Shown: positions 35,920-47,825, counted from the first letter of the stretch. The stretch is DNA of 64,000 bases from Paramecium sonneborni (GCA_905182985.1 CAJJDN010000028.1:413857-477856), one strand, 5' to 3'. Numbers and translations: made by a program. The notes: generated from the letters alone by a model not told the origin.

Positions 35920-38900
35920 TCATTTAATTTCTTCAATAAATATTTTATGAGCAATTAAAAGAGGCTTATTTTATTAAGGATTAGATAATATTTTATCATT
36001 AAGTACGCTTAATATTGTACTCCATTTTTACTTTTCCTATTCTTCTAGGTCAGATGTATTCAATTTTTACAAGCATTTTGTATATTCTTCTGGCCACATT
36101 TCTTATAATTATTAAAATCTAATTTGTACATCTTAATTATCTCAATATATTTATAAATTTTACTTCGTACTTTTAAAAATTTATTCTAAGCTGCATCACT
36201 AAATAGTTCTAGACTCATGCATAAGATTGAAAAAGTTTCAAAAGATAAGTTCTTTTCTTCCTCTATAATTAAATCTGCATTTTCTTCAAATGCATCAACC
36301 AATTTATCTTCATCATATTTCTCTCCTTCAATATGTCTATTCAACAAAAGCCATTCATCAATATTACACATTCCATTTCCATCTAAATCACTTGCAGCAA
36401 ATGCATTTATAACATATGCTTTAGTTTTCTCAACATTATTCCTAAATATTTACAACACTCTAATCATCATTAAATCAAAATCTATTATTCCCATCTTATT
36501 TTATCCTTTTGGATCATTTTCTTTAAGTTCTTCAAATTCTGATTTTAAATAATTAAATTCTTCTTGAGAAAAATTATATTATTAAAGTTAAGATAAATAT
36601 GACAATGCCCTAACATAAGGAATAAAATATCTTATTTCGGATTCATTATCTTTTATTGTAATTCCCAAATTTTATTAATTTGTAACATACTCTAAAGCCT
36701 CTAAATACCTTTATTATTCATTTGCACTATAATTTTAATTTTCTTCAAATAAACCCATAAATTTAGCAAATACATTGACCCTCACTAATTTTACATTCTT
36801 TTTTATTGAAAGAACTAAAATCATAAAGCGTTATTCTGTCACTTTAGTATAACCAAATTACTGCATATAGTAATTATAAATAAATGCAGACATATCCTAA
36901 TCTTTTAATTATTTTTATTCTTTCTAATTATGAATTTTATCAAAATATAAAGTATTAATATATTTAAGTACTGCTTTTAAAGGTAAAAAATTTGTAAATT
37001 TTGACATATTTTTGGCTTTGACTTTATCTATTAATAATTTTGACTAATTTTTTTAAAAATCATAAGATATTGTAACCTATAATAAAAATATTTATTACCT
37101 TTTAACCTAATTATGGTATTCTATTTTTAATTGCTTTTTTGACTTATTATTATTATTTTGTTTATTTATGATCATTTGATTATACTTAAGGCTAAGAAGA
37201 TATTAAATTTTATTCAGTACTAATATGTTAAACATTAGATGAATGTTCTTATTTGGTCTTTAATTCTTAGATCAAAATTCTATCATCAATAGATTAAAGT
37301 TTTAATTTTTGAATTTCATCTTATAATTGTTTAATTTGATTAGATAGATTTTCATTCTAAAATTACAGAGATACTATACTAATTTTCTTTTGATCAATAT
37401 CATCAGATAACTCAGCTAACCTAGTTTTAGAGTAATTAAAAAATGTATGTAATTACTTAATTTATTACTCTTTTTTTTACTTATTTTTATTTATTAATAG
37501 AGAACTATCTTCAAAATTGATTGAATCTTTTGATGTTACTCCTAAGACAGAAAGTCTTTTGGTACTTTGAATCTGAGTTTGAATATTTGGAATTCCATTT
37601 AATGTATTTGAATTTTCTGCATCTTTTAATAATAGATCAAGCATTTTATCTAAATTTTATTCTTATTAAGATTCCCCTTTATTATTTGCATCTTGAATAA
37701 ATTCAGTGTATTTTATAGCATTTTCAAGATTGTCTTACTTTAATGAATCATAATTAACACCTATCATAGTTAATTCAGTTTATGTATCAAGTGTTTTACA
37801 ATACATATCAAACAAATCATTCTCTACTTGAGTTTCACTTGTTCTATATTCAATAATTCTATCATAATTTAATTCTATTTGATTTAATTTGTCTTAATCC
37901 TCGACTTCTTCTTCTAATTATTCTATGCTGGAATCAGACTTTTAAGTTGTTGATTTCTTTTTTTATAAATCAGTAGCTTAATTGATTGGAGAATTTAAGA
38001 TAGTAACTATACTTACTTTTTTTAAACTATTTCTAATGGGAATCAAATTATTACTTGTTGATGTCTACTATATGTTTATATTAGAAGTACTATTTTTTTT
38101 CTAAACGTTTTCTTAATAAGATTATTTAATATCAGTCATTTATTCTTTTCCAAAAGTCTATTAAAGTTTATTTTCATAATACTAAATTTTCTTTTATTAA
38201 GATTAAATATCACATTCAAGAGATTTAATCTTTTTATTTTTAATGTCTATTTCTCTCTATTTAAGTTCATATCTTTAACGAAGCTCTTTATATTTACGAC
38301 CTTAATCTTATATTTCTGTTTTCAATTTATGAATATCTATTTAATATTATTCTACATTTTAATTGAGTAATTTAATTTAGTTTTCAAACTCTTAACTGGT
38401 TTTTGAATATTTATTACTCATTCTTTCAAAATCTGTAAGATTATCTAATTCAAGTTATTTTTCTTTTATAGATAATTATAATTAATAATCATCTATGAAT
38501 AATTAGTATTATTTCATGAAAGTCGTAAACAATGAAGAAATTTCTTTAAATTCTTCTGTTAATATTTCTGTAATAAAATCTTCCATTTTATCTAAATATT
38601 CTTACCTATTTAAAGGTGTGATCTAAGATTGAAATAATTACTCAGTTTAAATAATTTGCTATCTTCTATTTCCGATTCTACTTGTCGATCCAACCTTTTC
38701 AAAGCTACCAAATGAATTATTTTTTCTTTTAACAAAGTCTTATTAAAATGGTACATAAAGTTTATTTGTTGAGGATGAATGAGACACTATACTTTATAGC
38801 ATTTCTTAAGAAGTTCTCTGTCGAGAATTTAAGAATTAATTAGTTTCTAAAATTTTTATTGCTCTTACATTTTCTTTGCTTGCTTTATTCAATAAAATCA

Positions 38901-39040
38901 GATAATATTTTTTTTGTTTCTTCATTCTTAGATTCTCCTAAAGTTCTGAAATGTAATCTACTTTAGCTATGACTCTATCTTTTTAAATAATCAGAAAAAA
39001 TAGATTTTGTGGGAGTAGTCATTGGTCTTGAAACATCCAT
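35920..39040 (-). CDS. large coiled-coil protein with C-terminal EF-hand
   Basis: Three introns (38847-38868, 37077-37098 and 36141-36163) join into 1017 codons. At first sight there are two genes, with an inner ATG at 37007, but the 22-nt intron at 37077 keeps the frame open across the junction (GQKVTISYDFQKN...NMSKFTNFLP). The first ~650 residues are Ser-rich and then coiled coil (about residues 150-350 and 560-650). The last ~350 form a helical calcium-binding region with one canonical EF-hand loop, DLDGNGMCNIDE (ligands D1, D3, N5, E12), in AFAASDLDGNGMCNIDEWLL. A cytoskeletal or basal-body role is possible but inferred. Part of its EF-hand region has a decayed copy at 39.4-39.65 kb. Confidence 0.78.
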
Positions 39041-39429
39041 ATTGATTAATTGCTATTGTGCTGTTTATAATAACTAGAATTATAATAATTATGTTTAAAC
39101 TAAATGATTCAATTTATTACACATATATACAAAACATCAGTCTCACTTTAATTCTTCCCAAAACAATTAATAATATCTCTCTACTATTATTCTAATTATA
39201 TATATTTTTATCCAAAAAACCCTTAGAATTTTTTCCATTTCTAACATTTAAATCTCCTTTCATTTAGTTCAATCTTTTTAATTATTCTACATATATTATT
39301 TCCTAACTCTACTTTTATGATTCAAGCTTATTATCTGCTTCCTAAATTCATAAATCTAGGATTACACTATATTATTCAAATTAACGAATTCGTTTTATTA
39401 AATACTTCTAATCAATTCCTATTATAGAC
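39041..39429. other. A+T-rich spacer
   Basis: Upstream region of the coiled-coil/EF-hand gene. No open gene is seen; some of it may belong to the neighbouring relic. Confidence 0.45.
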
Positions 39430-39650
39430 ATAAAATTAAAAATATATCAAAAGATAGATTTATTTTATCTTCTTATACTAAATCTGTAAATTCTTCAAAA
39501 ATGCCAATATATCTAATCAAAAGTTCCATAAAAAATTGCTTGCTGCAAACGTATTAATAACATAAAGTATTTTTCTCAAACATTATTTTCTAATTTCGAA
39601 ATAAAAATTAATAATAAATCCAAAATTAAAGCTTAATATTGATAAGAAGA
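39430..39650 (-). pseudogene. decayed copy of the EF-hand segment
   Basis: Plus-strand bases here resemble 36260-36480 inside the EF-hand gene. The pieces CTTGCTGCAAACG, TTAATAACATA and TTTCTCAAACATTATT correspond to CTTGCAGCAAATG, TTTATAACATA and TTTCTCAACATTATT in the same order. Numerous substitutions and indels break the frame. It looks like a remnant of an old duplicate, as expected after whole-genome or local duplication in Paramecium. Confidence 0.6.
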
Positions 39651-39990
39651 ATATCTTAAAATTGCTATTACGATTTATTTCTTACATTTATTAATTAAAG
39701 AGTAATTAATTAATTTAAAAAATAAATTTTCTATTCAAAAGATAACGATTAGTTAAGAGATTTCAATAGATCTATTTAAATCTATTGTAGATTTTTTGAT
39801 TTATTTCTCTGATATAATTGTAAAATATTTATTAATGTGTAGTTTTGTTTTTTATCTAAATGAATTTAATTGTTTCTATACTAGTTTTATCCTAAATAGT
39901 TTATTGTATAGCATGAAAATTGTAATTATTATATTAAATCCAGTAAGTTTATAATTATAACAAACATAATTAAATTTGAAAAAATAAAAT

Positions 39991-41738
39991 TCATTTAGCT
40001 TTTGAGGTTAGACTTGTAGTATCTTTATAATTTGGATAAGCAAGATGTTTTTTAATAAAGTATTGATCAATGTTGGATTTGTTTTGTATGATTACTTTTT
40101 CAAAATTTTGGTGAATAGGCCTTTTAGATTTTTAATTTAAATATGTAGTGAGCAATTTTCTTTTTGAAAAATTTTCTTGTTACTATTAATCAGAAGATTC
40201 ATTATAAAATTTCTTTTTCATAGATATACTTCTGACGGGAGTAAATGATTGTGGAACTTGAGGTTAAACTAAAATTTTGTTTTAAGAGAAATATCTTGCT
40301 CTATTTGGACTTTTTGGTTCAGTTGGAATGAAAATTTCTTTTTAATTATCTGGAAGTGTCTTAATTCTATTTTCTTAAGTTTTTTATGTAATGGTTTATT
40401 AATTTTATTATTGGATAGATTAAGTTAAAAGTATTTAACTTTAAATATCTATTTAAGATTAATATTTTTAATTTAATTAATTTTACTTATATTAAGATTT
40501 AAAAACTCTTTAATATTAAGAGTCAATAGCATTACTTAAATATTTCTGATAAGTTTATTAGATTTAATTTATAAGTAATTTGCTTTTAAAAGCAGAAGGT
40601 ATTTATTCTTAATTGCTTAATTATTAAATATATAGTTACTTTTAATAATCTAAGTCCATTTTATACAATATTTCTCTATATTATTTTTTATCTAATTTAA
40701 TATTTTCAGATAAATCTATATTGATTTTAGAAGGATAGTTATTTTCAGACTCAGTACCTTTAAAATCTTCTAATAAAGGATGTAAAAGTGCTTAATCAAC
40801 AGTCATTCGATTATGAGGATTCCAAGTTAAACATTTGGTTATAAAATCAATAATAGTATCTGATGCTTTGATATAAGTAAATAAAGACTTTCGTCTCGGC
40901 ATTTAGATCTCTCTAAATATTTTATCAGACATAGGTGCATTAATTTATATTAAATCATTTTATGAAGGTTTGCCAAGAACTTCAACAATTTTTTCTAATT
41001 AATTAAGTGTTGATTAACCAGTAAAGAGAGATTTGGATAAAATCATTTCTCCTAATATACAACCGATACTCCACATATCAATAGAATGATTATAAATAGG
41101 AGATCCTAATAATATTTCAGGCGCTCGATACCACCTTGTAGAAACATAATCTGTCATAACAGTAAATTCATCTATTTCAGTTGCTAATCTTGCTAATCCA
41201 AAATCTGCCAATTTAATTTTACAATCTGAATCTATTAATACATTAGATGGTTTTAAATCTCTATGAATCAAACCACCTGAATGTATATATTTCAAACATT
41301 TTAATAATTAATAGAGAATGTATATCATATGTTTTACTTCTAATAAGTTTGCTCTTATTACCTATTATTATTACTTCTATTTATACTTTATGAAGATCTG
41401 ATTCTACATATTCAAATGCCATATATAAATCTTTCATATTCATTGCTCTGTGAATACTTTGTAGTTTTACTATGTTCTCATGTTATTTCAATTATTAGAG
41501 ATAAATAACTTCTCTATATGTTCTCTATGCATCAGTATCATTTAAAAATGCATCAAAAACCTTCATGATACCTATTTGTATTAACCTTTTTCAAAGCAAC
41601 AATTTTCTTAGTCTATCTATTCATTGCTTTCCAAATTACTCCATATGCTCCTTTACCTTTAAGCTCTATTAATTAATAAAGTTTTTAAATGTTTTCATCA
41701 ACAGATTATCCTTCTGTAATTACATTCTATTATTACAT
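39991..41738 (-). CDS. MAP kinase (TDY type) with long Gln-rich tail
   Basis: 565 codons with two 25-nt introns (41561-41585 and 41362-41386). The kinase domain spans about residues 15-310: [51 protein letters not shown], an activation-loop T-D-Y in TVMTDYVSTRWYRAPEILLG, then DMWSIGCILGEM and LTWNPHNRMTVDQALLHPL. The FDAF-x-TDAQRT-REI and RWYRAPE patterns and the long non-catalytic C-terminus are closest to the ERK7/MAPK15 group, although that group usually has TEY. ERK7-type kinases act at cilia and basal bodies in several eukaryotes. The ~250-residue tail is Gln/Ser/Lys-rich. The start lies 22 bp downstream of the RPC19 stop. Confidence 0.9.
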
Positions 41739-41760
41739 GTATATTTATTTATAATATTAT

Positions 41761-42180
41761 TCATATTTCTAATTTCATTTAATGTTTCTCTTTTTCAGCT
41801 ATCTTTCTTGCCCATTCATCTTCTAAATTTTTAAATTCATCACTCAAATCTTATAGAGTTTTTTATATAGCATCATATGGTTTTATCGATCCATTTGTTT
41901 ATACCTTTATTTCTATTGTATGTTAAAGTGGGTGAATTTGTCTATAACCAGAAAATGTCACTTCTTTCTATTTTAATAGGTTCATACGAACTAAATTGCC
42001 TTTTATAAAACATTTATTCTAAATTATACCTATAGTATGATCTTCCAAATATAATTTCACACAACATGCATTATTCATCTTTTTTTCATCTTCTAAAGTA
42101 ACTCTTGACTCCTAAGAACTGTATTCTTTACTTCTCAAATGAAATTCCCTTAATTTACTTCTGAAATCTTCTCCGTTCAT
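41761..42180 (-). CDS. RPC19: RNA polymerase I/III subunit AC19 (RPC19/RPAC2)
   Basis: 129 codons with one 30-nt intron (42000-42029). The conserved core reads VKLYLEDHTIGNLVRMNLLK after splicing, then VTFSGYRQIHPLQHTIEIKV. This is the alpha-like motif of Rpb11/AC19 proteins, in which EDHT-GN is diagnostic. The C-terminal helix (LQDLSDEFKNLEDEWARKI) is as expected. AC19 pairs with AC40 in RNA polymerases I and III. Rpb11 of Pol II is an alternative, but the F-x-G-Y-x-x-x-H-P pattern and the N-terminal extension favour AC19. The intron is a multiple of three and has no in-frame TGA, so the unspliced message would stay open. Confidence 0.85.
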
Positions 42181-42843
42181 GAACTAACACTTTTAGTAAT
42201 ATAATTAATAACAAATTAATTAACCTGGAAATTTAATAGTCTAATTTATTTTGATTTATTATTCTCATCCTATTCCTTTTTTTTAATTATACTTAATCTC
42301 TTTATTTTTTAGATCAAATTTTCAGTTTGAAGTACTATAAATTTTTAAACCTATTTTCTCCAAAACATAATTTTATTGCATAAAAATAATTTTTTTTAAA
42401 TATAACATTCATTATATAGATCATGTCAATATAAATTCATTCAATATCATAAAATCAACTCATATTTTAGTGATATGATATTAATAAAATTAATCAAATG
42501 ACTAATTTTTAAGTTCAAAAATTAATAATTTATTATTTAATGTTTTAGTTTTCTTGCAACATTAATTTAGCATTATTGAAATACTTTCAACATTTCCCAT
42601 TAATTATTAAATGTTTATGCCTTTTTCTAATAAATTTTATTATACCTTTTTATTTTCATTATATATATTAGCTTTTGTTACATTTCAAAGATGATTATAG
42701 AATACATTATTGTAAATAAGATTTTAATTTGTTCTTAAATTACAGCTTATCTTATTTACAAAGAAACATATTAATAATAGAAATCTAAATATTAGAAATA
42801 ATATATTTATTGAATTATATTTAAATAATCCAAACAATCCATA
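42181..42843. other. A+T-rich spacer
   Basis: 663 bp without a recognised gene. It includes the RPC19 promoter on the left and the 3' end of a small gene on the right. Confidence 0.5.
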
Positions 42844-43116
42844 TCATGATTAATCTTTGTTTAGTTGTGATTGTTTTTCTTACTATTGCTTTTGGAAATC
42901 TCCCTAGTTTTGTTCATCCTATTAAATTTAATCTTTTTAGACTTTTTCTTAATTTTAATTATTAATTTCTTTTTCAGTTTATTTCTCATTTATAGTCTCT
43001 TTTATTGCCTCATTAATATATTTTGAATCAATGACTTAGACCCATTTATCATCTATTAATTTATATTCTTTGCCATATTCCCACATAGTGTCTCCATTAT
43101 ATTAAAAACACATCAT
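42844..43116 (-). CDS. small Gln-rich protein, tandem paralog A
   Basis: 90 intronless codons starting MMCFQYNGDTMWEYGKEYK, followed by IDDKWVQVID and a Lys/Gln/Glu-rich tail. The first ~30 residues are similar to those of the next gene (43290-43568), including MMCFQYNG and a G-K-W-V/D-K-W-V element, so they form a tandem pair. The short N-terminal module could be a small beta fold. No family was recognised. Confidence 0.65.
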
Positions 43117-43289
43117 TTTAAAATATAATTTATGTTATTAAAATTGAAATAAACCAATAATTTATTGTAATGTTAAAAAATTATTATATCTTATAAAACC
43201 CTAAATTAGATAAACTCAAACTTATAACCGATTAAATAAAAGAAAAGTTTTTAAGATTATAATTTTAATATGATTCATTTTATTAATAA

Positions 43290-43568
43290 TCAAGATGTAT
43301 CCTTTTTTTATGATTCTAAAAATTCAATCTTCTAATCTTCCTTCTATTCTTATTAATATTCTTATTGACTTTATTAAATCTGATTTTATTGTTATAATTT
43401 TATGTCTTAACTTTTAAATTATTATTCATTCTCATTCTCATCACTTTATTAAATAACTTCTTGTATTTAAGCCCTTGCTTTTACATCTACCCATTTACCA
43501 TTAATCTTTTCTTAAAATCTTCCATGTACACATCTCTTATTCCCACCATTATATTAAAAGCACATCAT
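43290..43568 (-). CDS. small Gln-rich protein, tandem paralog B
   Basis: 92 intronless codons beginning MMCFQYNGGNKRCVHGRFQ with a later INGKWVDVKA, then a long Gln/Glu tail. It is paralogous to the gene 173 bp downstream on the same strand. The shared N-terminal MMCFQYNG and the K-W-V motif are the only conserved parts, and the tails differ. Its Cys and Trp pattern differs slightly from paralog A. Function unknown. Confidence 0.65.
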
Positions 43569-43730
43569 ATTTATTTAATTAATTATTTTTATTAGGATTC
43601 AAACTTAATTTCTTTATACATAATAATAAATTAATGGATTAAGTTAAAATGTATTTGAGATATCAAATTGTAGATAATATAATTTTCTCTCCTAAAATAA
43701 TAAAAAAATTAAAAATAATATCATAAAGTT

Positions 43731-44933
43731 ATGAATTGCTTTAGAGCTTTTACAATCTTTGATTTTGAGCTTAACTAATTTTATTTATTCTTAAGAAGAG
43801 ATATTGAATCCACTCCTCTTTGGGAATAAACAATAAAAGAGATTCAGACTTAGATAAATGAATAGAATGTATTAGAAGAAAAGGTTTTTCATATAATTTC
43901 ACTATTAGGAACAGTTAGAGGAAAATATGATTATTTCACAAGTAATTTTTATTAATATACTAAGATCGACTATTAATATTATTATCGCATACATTTGTAG
44001 ACGATATTTTTTAAGCTGAGCTTTTACTTTTAATATATGCATATTTAAGTGATGTTCCACATTACAAAAACGTAATAAATAAAATATATTGTTTTAGCTC
44101 AAAATATAAGAACTTTAAGTTTTGGAAAAGTTTAAAATAGAAAAATTAATAAAGACCAAAGAAGAACAATTATTATTGAACAATACGTTTTTTAATTAAA
44201 AATACCTAAGTTTAAAGCCTAATTAACTTGATTAATAATACTAAAAAATACTAACTTCTACAACACTATCAAGTGAAAATAATGAACTATAAAATATTTC
44301 AAGCAAATAATTAATTGATGAATAATAATTGAAAGTATTTAGAGGATTTCTGCTTTATGATATAAATAAATCCTATTTTCTAATGTTTGTAAAAAAAGGA
44401 TTTAGTAATGATAAAACTTGGACTTAAGAGAGAATCAGAATTGAAAATATTTTATTATAAATGTAGTAGAAAGAATCTCAGATAATTTGTATATAAAGCA
44501 ATTTCGGATAATTTATTGCTGAATATGATGCAACAACAAGTATCTATTTAAATAAACGATAGAATTCTATTTTATACTTCTATCTAACCATAAAACAGCT
44601 GAATATCCTCAATATTAACTTTTATAAAGAATTAAAAGTTTCATTTATTTAGAACCTAAATTCCACTAAGTAATAAATATTAATAATAAATTTAAGTAAA
44701 AAAAGTGCGATCTTGAAAATAAACTACTTTATGCTATCAGTGATATAATTGATGCAGAAGAAAGAATATACATATAAAGATATGGAAAAAGAATTATTGA
44801 TTCAAAAATATTAAAATCTAAATTTTAAAGTGAAAAGACTTCTGTTCAAGCCTCTGTATAAAACATTCCTTCTATAAGTTTATTACCAAAAAATTAAGAT
44901 TGCAATAGTTTAGAATAAATAAAAGCCAAATGA
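43731..44933 (+). CDS. hypothetical protein, 376 aa
   Basis: Three introns (43942-43964, 44072-44097 and 44540-44562) are needed and give 376 codons to TGA 44931. The N-terminal ~120 residues (MNCFRAFTIFDFELNQFYLF, VFHIISLLGTVRGKYDYF, DIFQAELLLLIYAYLSDV) look globular. A coiled coil follows (ELQVLEKFKIEKLIKTKEE). A second globular part (FRGFLLYDINKSYFLMFVKK, QIICIQSNFGQFIAEY, FYFILLSNH) has a longin/roadblock-like hydrophobic alternation, but this is only an impression. No TM segment or signal peptide is present. Confidence 0.7.
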
Positions 44934-45058
44934 TTTAATTTTAATTGATTTTATTTAAAATAAGAATTTTTAAATAAATCTGTTTAGAATAAATCAATTA
45001 TTATATTCTTCTAAGAAATAATAATTTAATCCTAACTCTTCTTATTTATTTTCTTTTT

Positions 45059-45994
45059 TCATATCGAAATAAGATTATTGTTATTATCTTAAAATCTCAT
45101 CTTTGGCTCTTTTTTTTAGTGTTAAAATTACACAATCTGGATAAACTTTTTTTTCTCTAAATTATTCTATACGACTCTATCATTATATAATAAATTTGCC
45201 TTATCTAATGTAATCAATAAACCAGCTGCTTATTTTGGTTCCAAAACATCCCATATTTCATCAACAATAGTTTAACATTTTTCACTTTCTTTAATAATTG
45301 ATTGTTATATTTTATAAATATCTATTATTAAATTGTCGTAATGTGATCTTTATTCTTATATTGTTTATTGCATATTTTATATTTTTAGAATTTAATCATC
45401 ATCTAATCCAAATGAATTTAAGCAATTTATTTAGCTATCACTCAAATCAAAGGAATAAAACTCACCTGATTATCTTTCTCTTTTGAAAATGTCAACATCT
45501 ACATATAATTTAAAATTAGCTAACCTTCTGAAGCAACCCAAAAGAGGTATCTCATATGCATAGGCAACAATAAATCAATCAGTAATTCACATAATTTATT
45601 AATTGCCATCAAACGACCTTAACCAGATATACCATATTTAAATCTTAATGAATTGGTAATAACTTTTATACTAGCTTCATTTCCTTCTTAATATGCTTTC
45701 TCTAACATATCGAATTGTTATTTTCTATCAATCAAAAACTGTTCCATTAATTACACTAAACTAGGCTTAGATTCTACTTTCTTATTTTAATTCAATTCAG
45801 CTGTCAATTAAGCCACCTCACACTTTTATTAATTTTAAAACCTTTTACTCTAAGCTCTCTATGTATGCCTTCTTTCTTTATCTAGTGTTTTTTGCACTTT
45901 ATCTTGCCTTTTCCTTCTTATTGTTTGTATCAGGCAGATCCAATTTAAAGTTGATCTTGTCATGGTACTTTTTTCTTATTTTTTTTTCAGACAT
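45059..45994 (-). CDS. bZIP protein with divergent basic region
   Basis: Introns of 19 nt (45823-45841) and 26 nt (45499-45524) give 296 codons. The basic region and zipper start read EKARQSAKNTRQRKKAYIES, then LEQKCEVAQLTAELN. Aligned with CREB3-type bZIPs (K-N-R-E-S-A-R-R-S-R-E-R-K-K) the invariant Asn is Ala and the Ser before Arg is Thr, so DNA contacts may differ. After the zipper comes a conserved-looking helical domain (GQGRLMAINKLCELLIDLLL, MRYLFWVASE) and an acidic segment with a late coiled coil, reminiscent of the regulatory half seen in ciliate bZIPs. An alternative intron near the 3' end cannot be excluded. Confidence 0.78.
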
Positions 45995-46026
45995 TTTATT
46001 TTATCAAAATATTGATATATAAATTA

Positions 46027-47430
46027 TCAAATTTGCCATTCATTAGCAATATATTCTAAAGAAACTCTAAGAGTTGTTACTGTTCTTTTTTCAGTTTCTA
46101 TTGTAGGATCAGTATTACAAAAATCATCAACATAATGAATAGATGCAAATTTATTCTAAAATTCGCTATATAAGATTATGTAGATCATAACAGGTAATTC
46201 ATCATCCATTGTTGATAATTCACAATTACTGTTTTCATATATTAATGCTAATTATATTAATTAGAATTTTATACATTTTATTAAACATAACATTTATTAA
46301 ATTGATCTTAACTTATCTCTTGGGTTTGTAGATTTATCCACTTTATTTAATTCAGCAATACCATTCCAATATTATTGACTTAATCTATATTTATTTTTTA
46401 TTTCCAGGAATTCCATTGTTTCATGTTCACTAAACTTGGCAATAATTTGAGATCTCTATTTTCAATTATCAATACTTTTTGATGTTAAATTGATTTTCAT
46501 TTTTTTGATTAAAATCAAGATAAAAATTAAATAGTTTATCATAAACTGATTCATAAACTACTTTTTCTATTGCCATCAAATAATATTGGTAATCATATTT
46601 CAAGGTCTTTTATTTAAACTGCTAAAATGTATCAAGAACCAATTACGAACTTTCTTACATATATTTCTGTAATTATTATTTTTTTGGTTTCGCTACTGAG
46701 TCAATGTCCTTTATAAGAATATTTAACTTTTATTTAAATTCTAAATTATCTTCTAAATATAGATATATTCTATTCATAGAGATTGCAGTAATAGCAAATG
46801 GATTTATGTGACTCATATCATCTATAGGTTCATAATCTTTATGTGTTTGATTATATCTTTTAACCACAACACAAACAGACAATAATACATCTTCATTTAA
46901 TTTATAATTCTAAATATTATAGAAAATCTACTCCTGATAAAGCATCTATTTTCAGTTTCTATTTTGAATATTTAACCAAAATAAGGCTATTGTTACTTTA
47001 ACTTGCTATGTATGTTGGTGTACAGACATTCTTAATAATCTTTTAACAAAATGAATCACGCTTAGTTTAGAGAAACATCATTTGATTTGCTTCTCTCATT
47101 ATACAAGTGTAATTACTCGAAAAAATTAAGAAATTTAAATTACTATTGTTTTAGTTCAAGGACTATTTAATCAAAAACTGCTGGAGATTAACAATTTAGA
47201 GTAATTTAAGGTAACAAGTGACCATTTAATTACATATTTGAGTGTTCTATAAGACTTTAAGATTCACCTGCTCTACGTTTTCTAATTTCTGTTTGCATTA
47301 TGCTTTTCTAAACTAAAGTCTCTATTCTTTCACTATGACTGTAATCTATCATAGCTTTAGGTGAATCTCCAAGATGAAATTATGATGTCATTAATCCACT
47401 ATCTCCATCTATGTGTCCATAATTATGCAT
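46027..47430 (-). CDS. VPS9-domain protein (Rab5-type GEF)
   Basis: Three 22-nt introns (47095-47116, 46910-46931 and 46454-46475) give 445 codons. The C-terminal ~150 residues form a VPS9 domain: NPRDKLRSIQQMLCLIKCIK, then ELSTMDDELPVMIYIILYSE, where Asp-Asp-x-Leu-Pro is the catalytic Asp loop, and ASIHYVDDFC. VPS9 domains activate Rab5-family GTPases on early endosomes. The N-terminal half is helical and Asn/Gln-rich without a recognised domain. The gene lies 32 bp upstream of the divergent bZIP gene on the same strand and shares a 395-bp divergent promoter with the TPR gene. Confidence 0.82.
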
Positions 47431-47825
47431 GATTATATATTTTATATTTAAATTTTGAAAAACATATTCTTGTAAAAAATTATAATTAATTTATACTCAT
47501 GCATATAAAATTTACCTGTTATACCACTAAAATATCTGATATTTTAGTGGTATACATATTTCATAATTTGTTAATTTTAAATAAATTCATTTTGTAGATT
47601 TTTCTAATAGTTTCAATTTATTTTTGTTTTAATTATATTATTTATGAAAAATTTTACTTTTACCATTTCATTCACAAAAAATATAAATTAAAAATATATT
47701 CTTAATGTCTTCAAATTAATATTGTTCTTTTTTCAAAATAAATAAGATAAATCCATTTAAGTTATTCTCAAAATTATAATCTGGATAATTCTATAAAAAA
47801 TTATTATTTCAATCTAAATACTTAG
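47431..47825. promoter_or_regulatory. divergent promoter region (VPS9 gene / TPR gene)
   Basis: 395 bp of A+T-rich DNA between a minus-strand start at 47430 and a plus-strand start at 47826. It holds a perfect palindrome at 47520-47554. No other motif was recognised. Confidence 0.45.
47520..47554. repeat. perfect 16-bp inverted repeat with 3-nt loop
   Basis: TATACCACTAAAATAT (47520-47535), CTG, then ATATTTTAGTGGTATA (47539-47554). There are no mismatches over 16 bp. It lies about 90 bp upstream of the VPS9 gene and 270 bp upstream of the TPR gene. It could be a cruciform-forming operator, a promoter element or an insertion footprint. Confidence 0.8.

Noticed and set aside
36217..36552. Ser/Phe-rich plus-strand frame
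   Set aside because: Antisense shadow of the EF-hand gene.
37007..37009. Separate gene start for the EF-hand protein
   Set aside because: A 22-nt intron at 37077-37098 keeps the upstream coiled-coil frame open through this ATG, so one gene is more likely.
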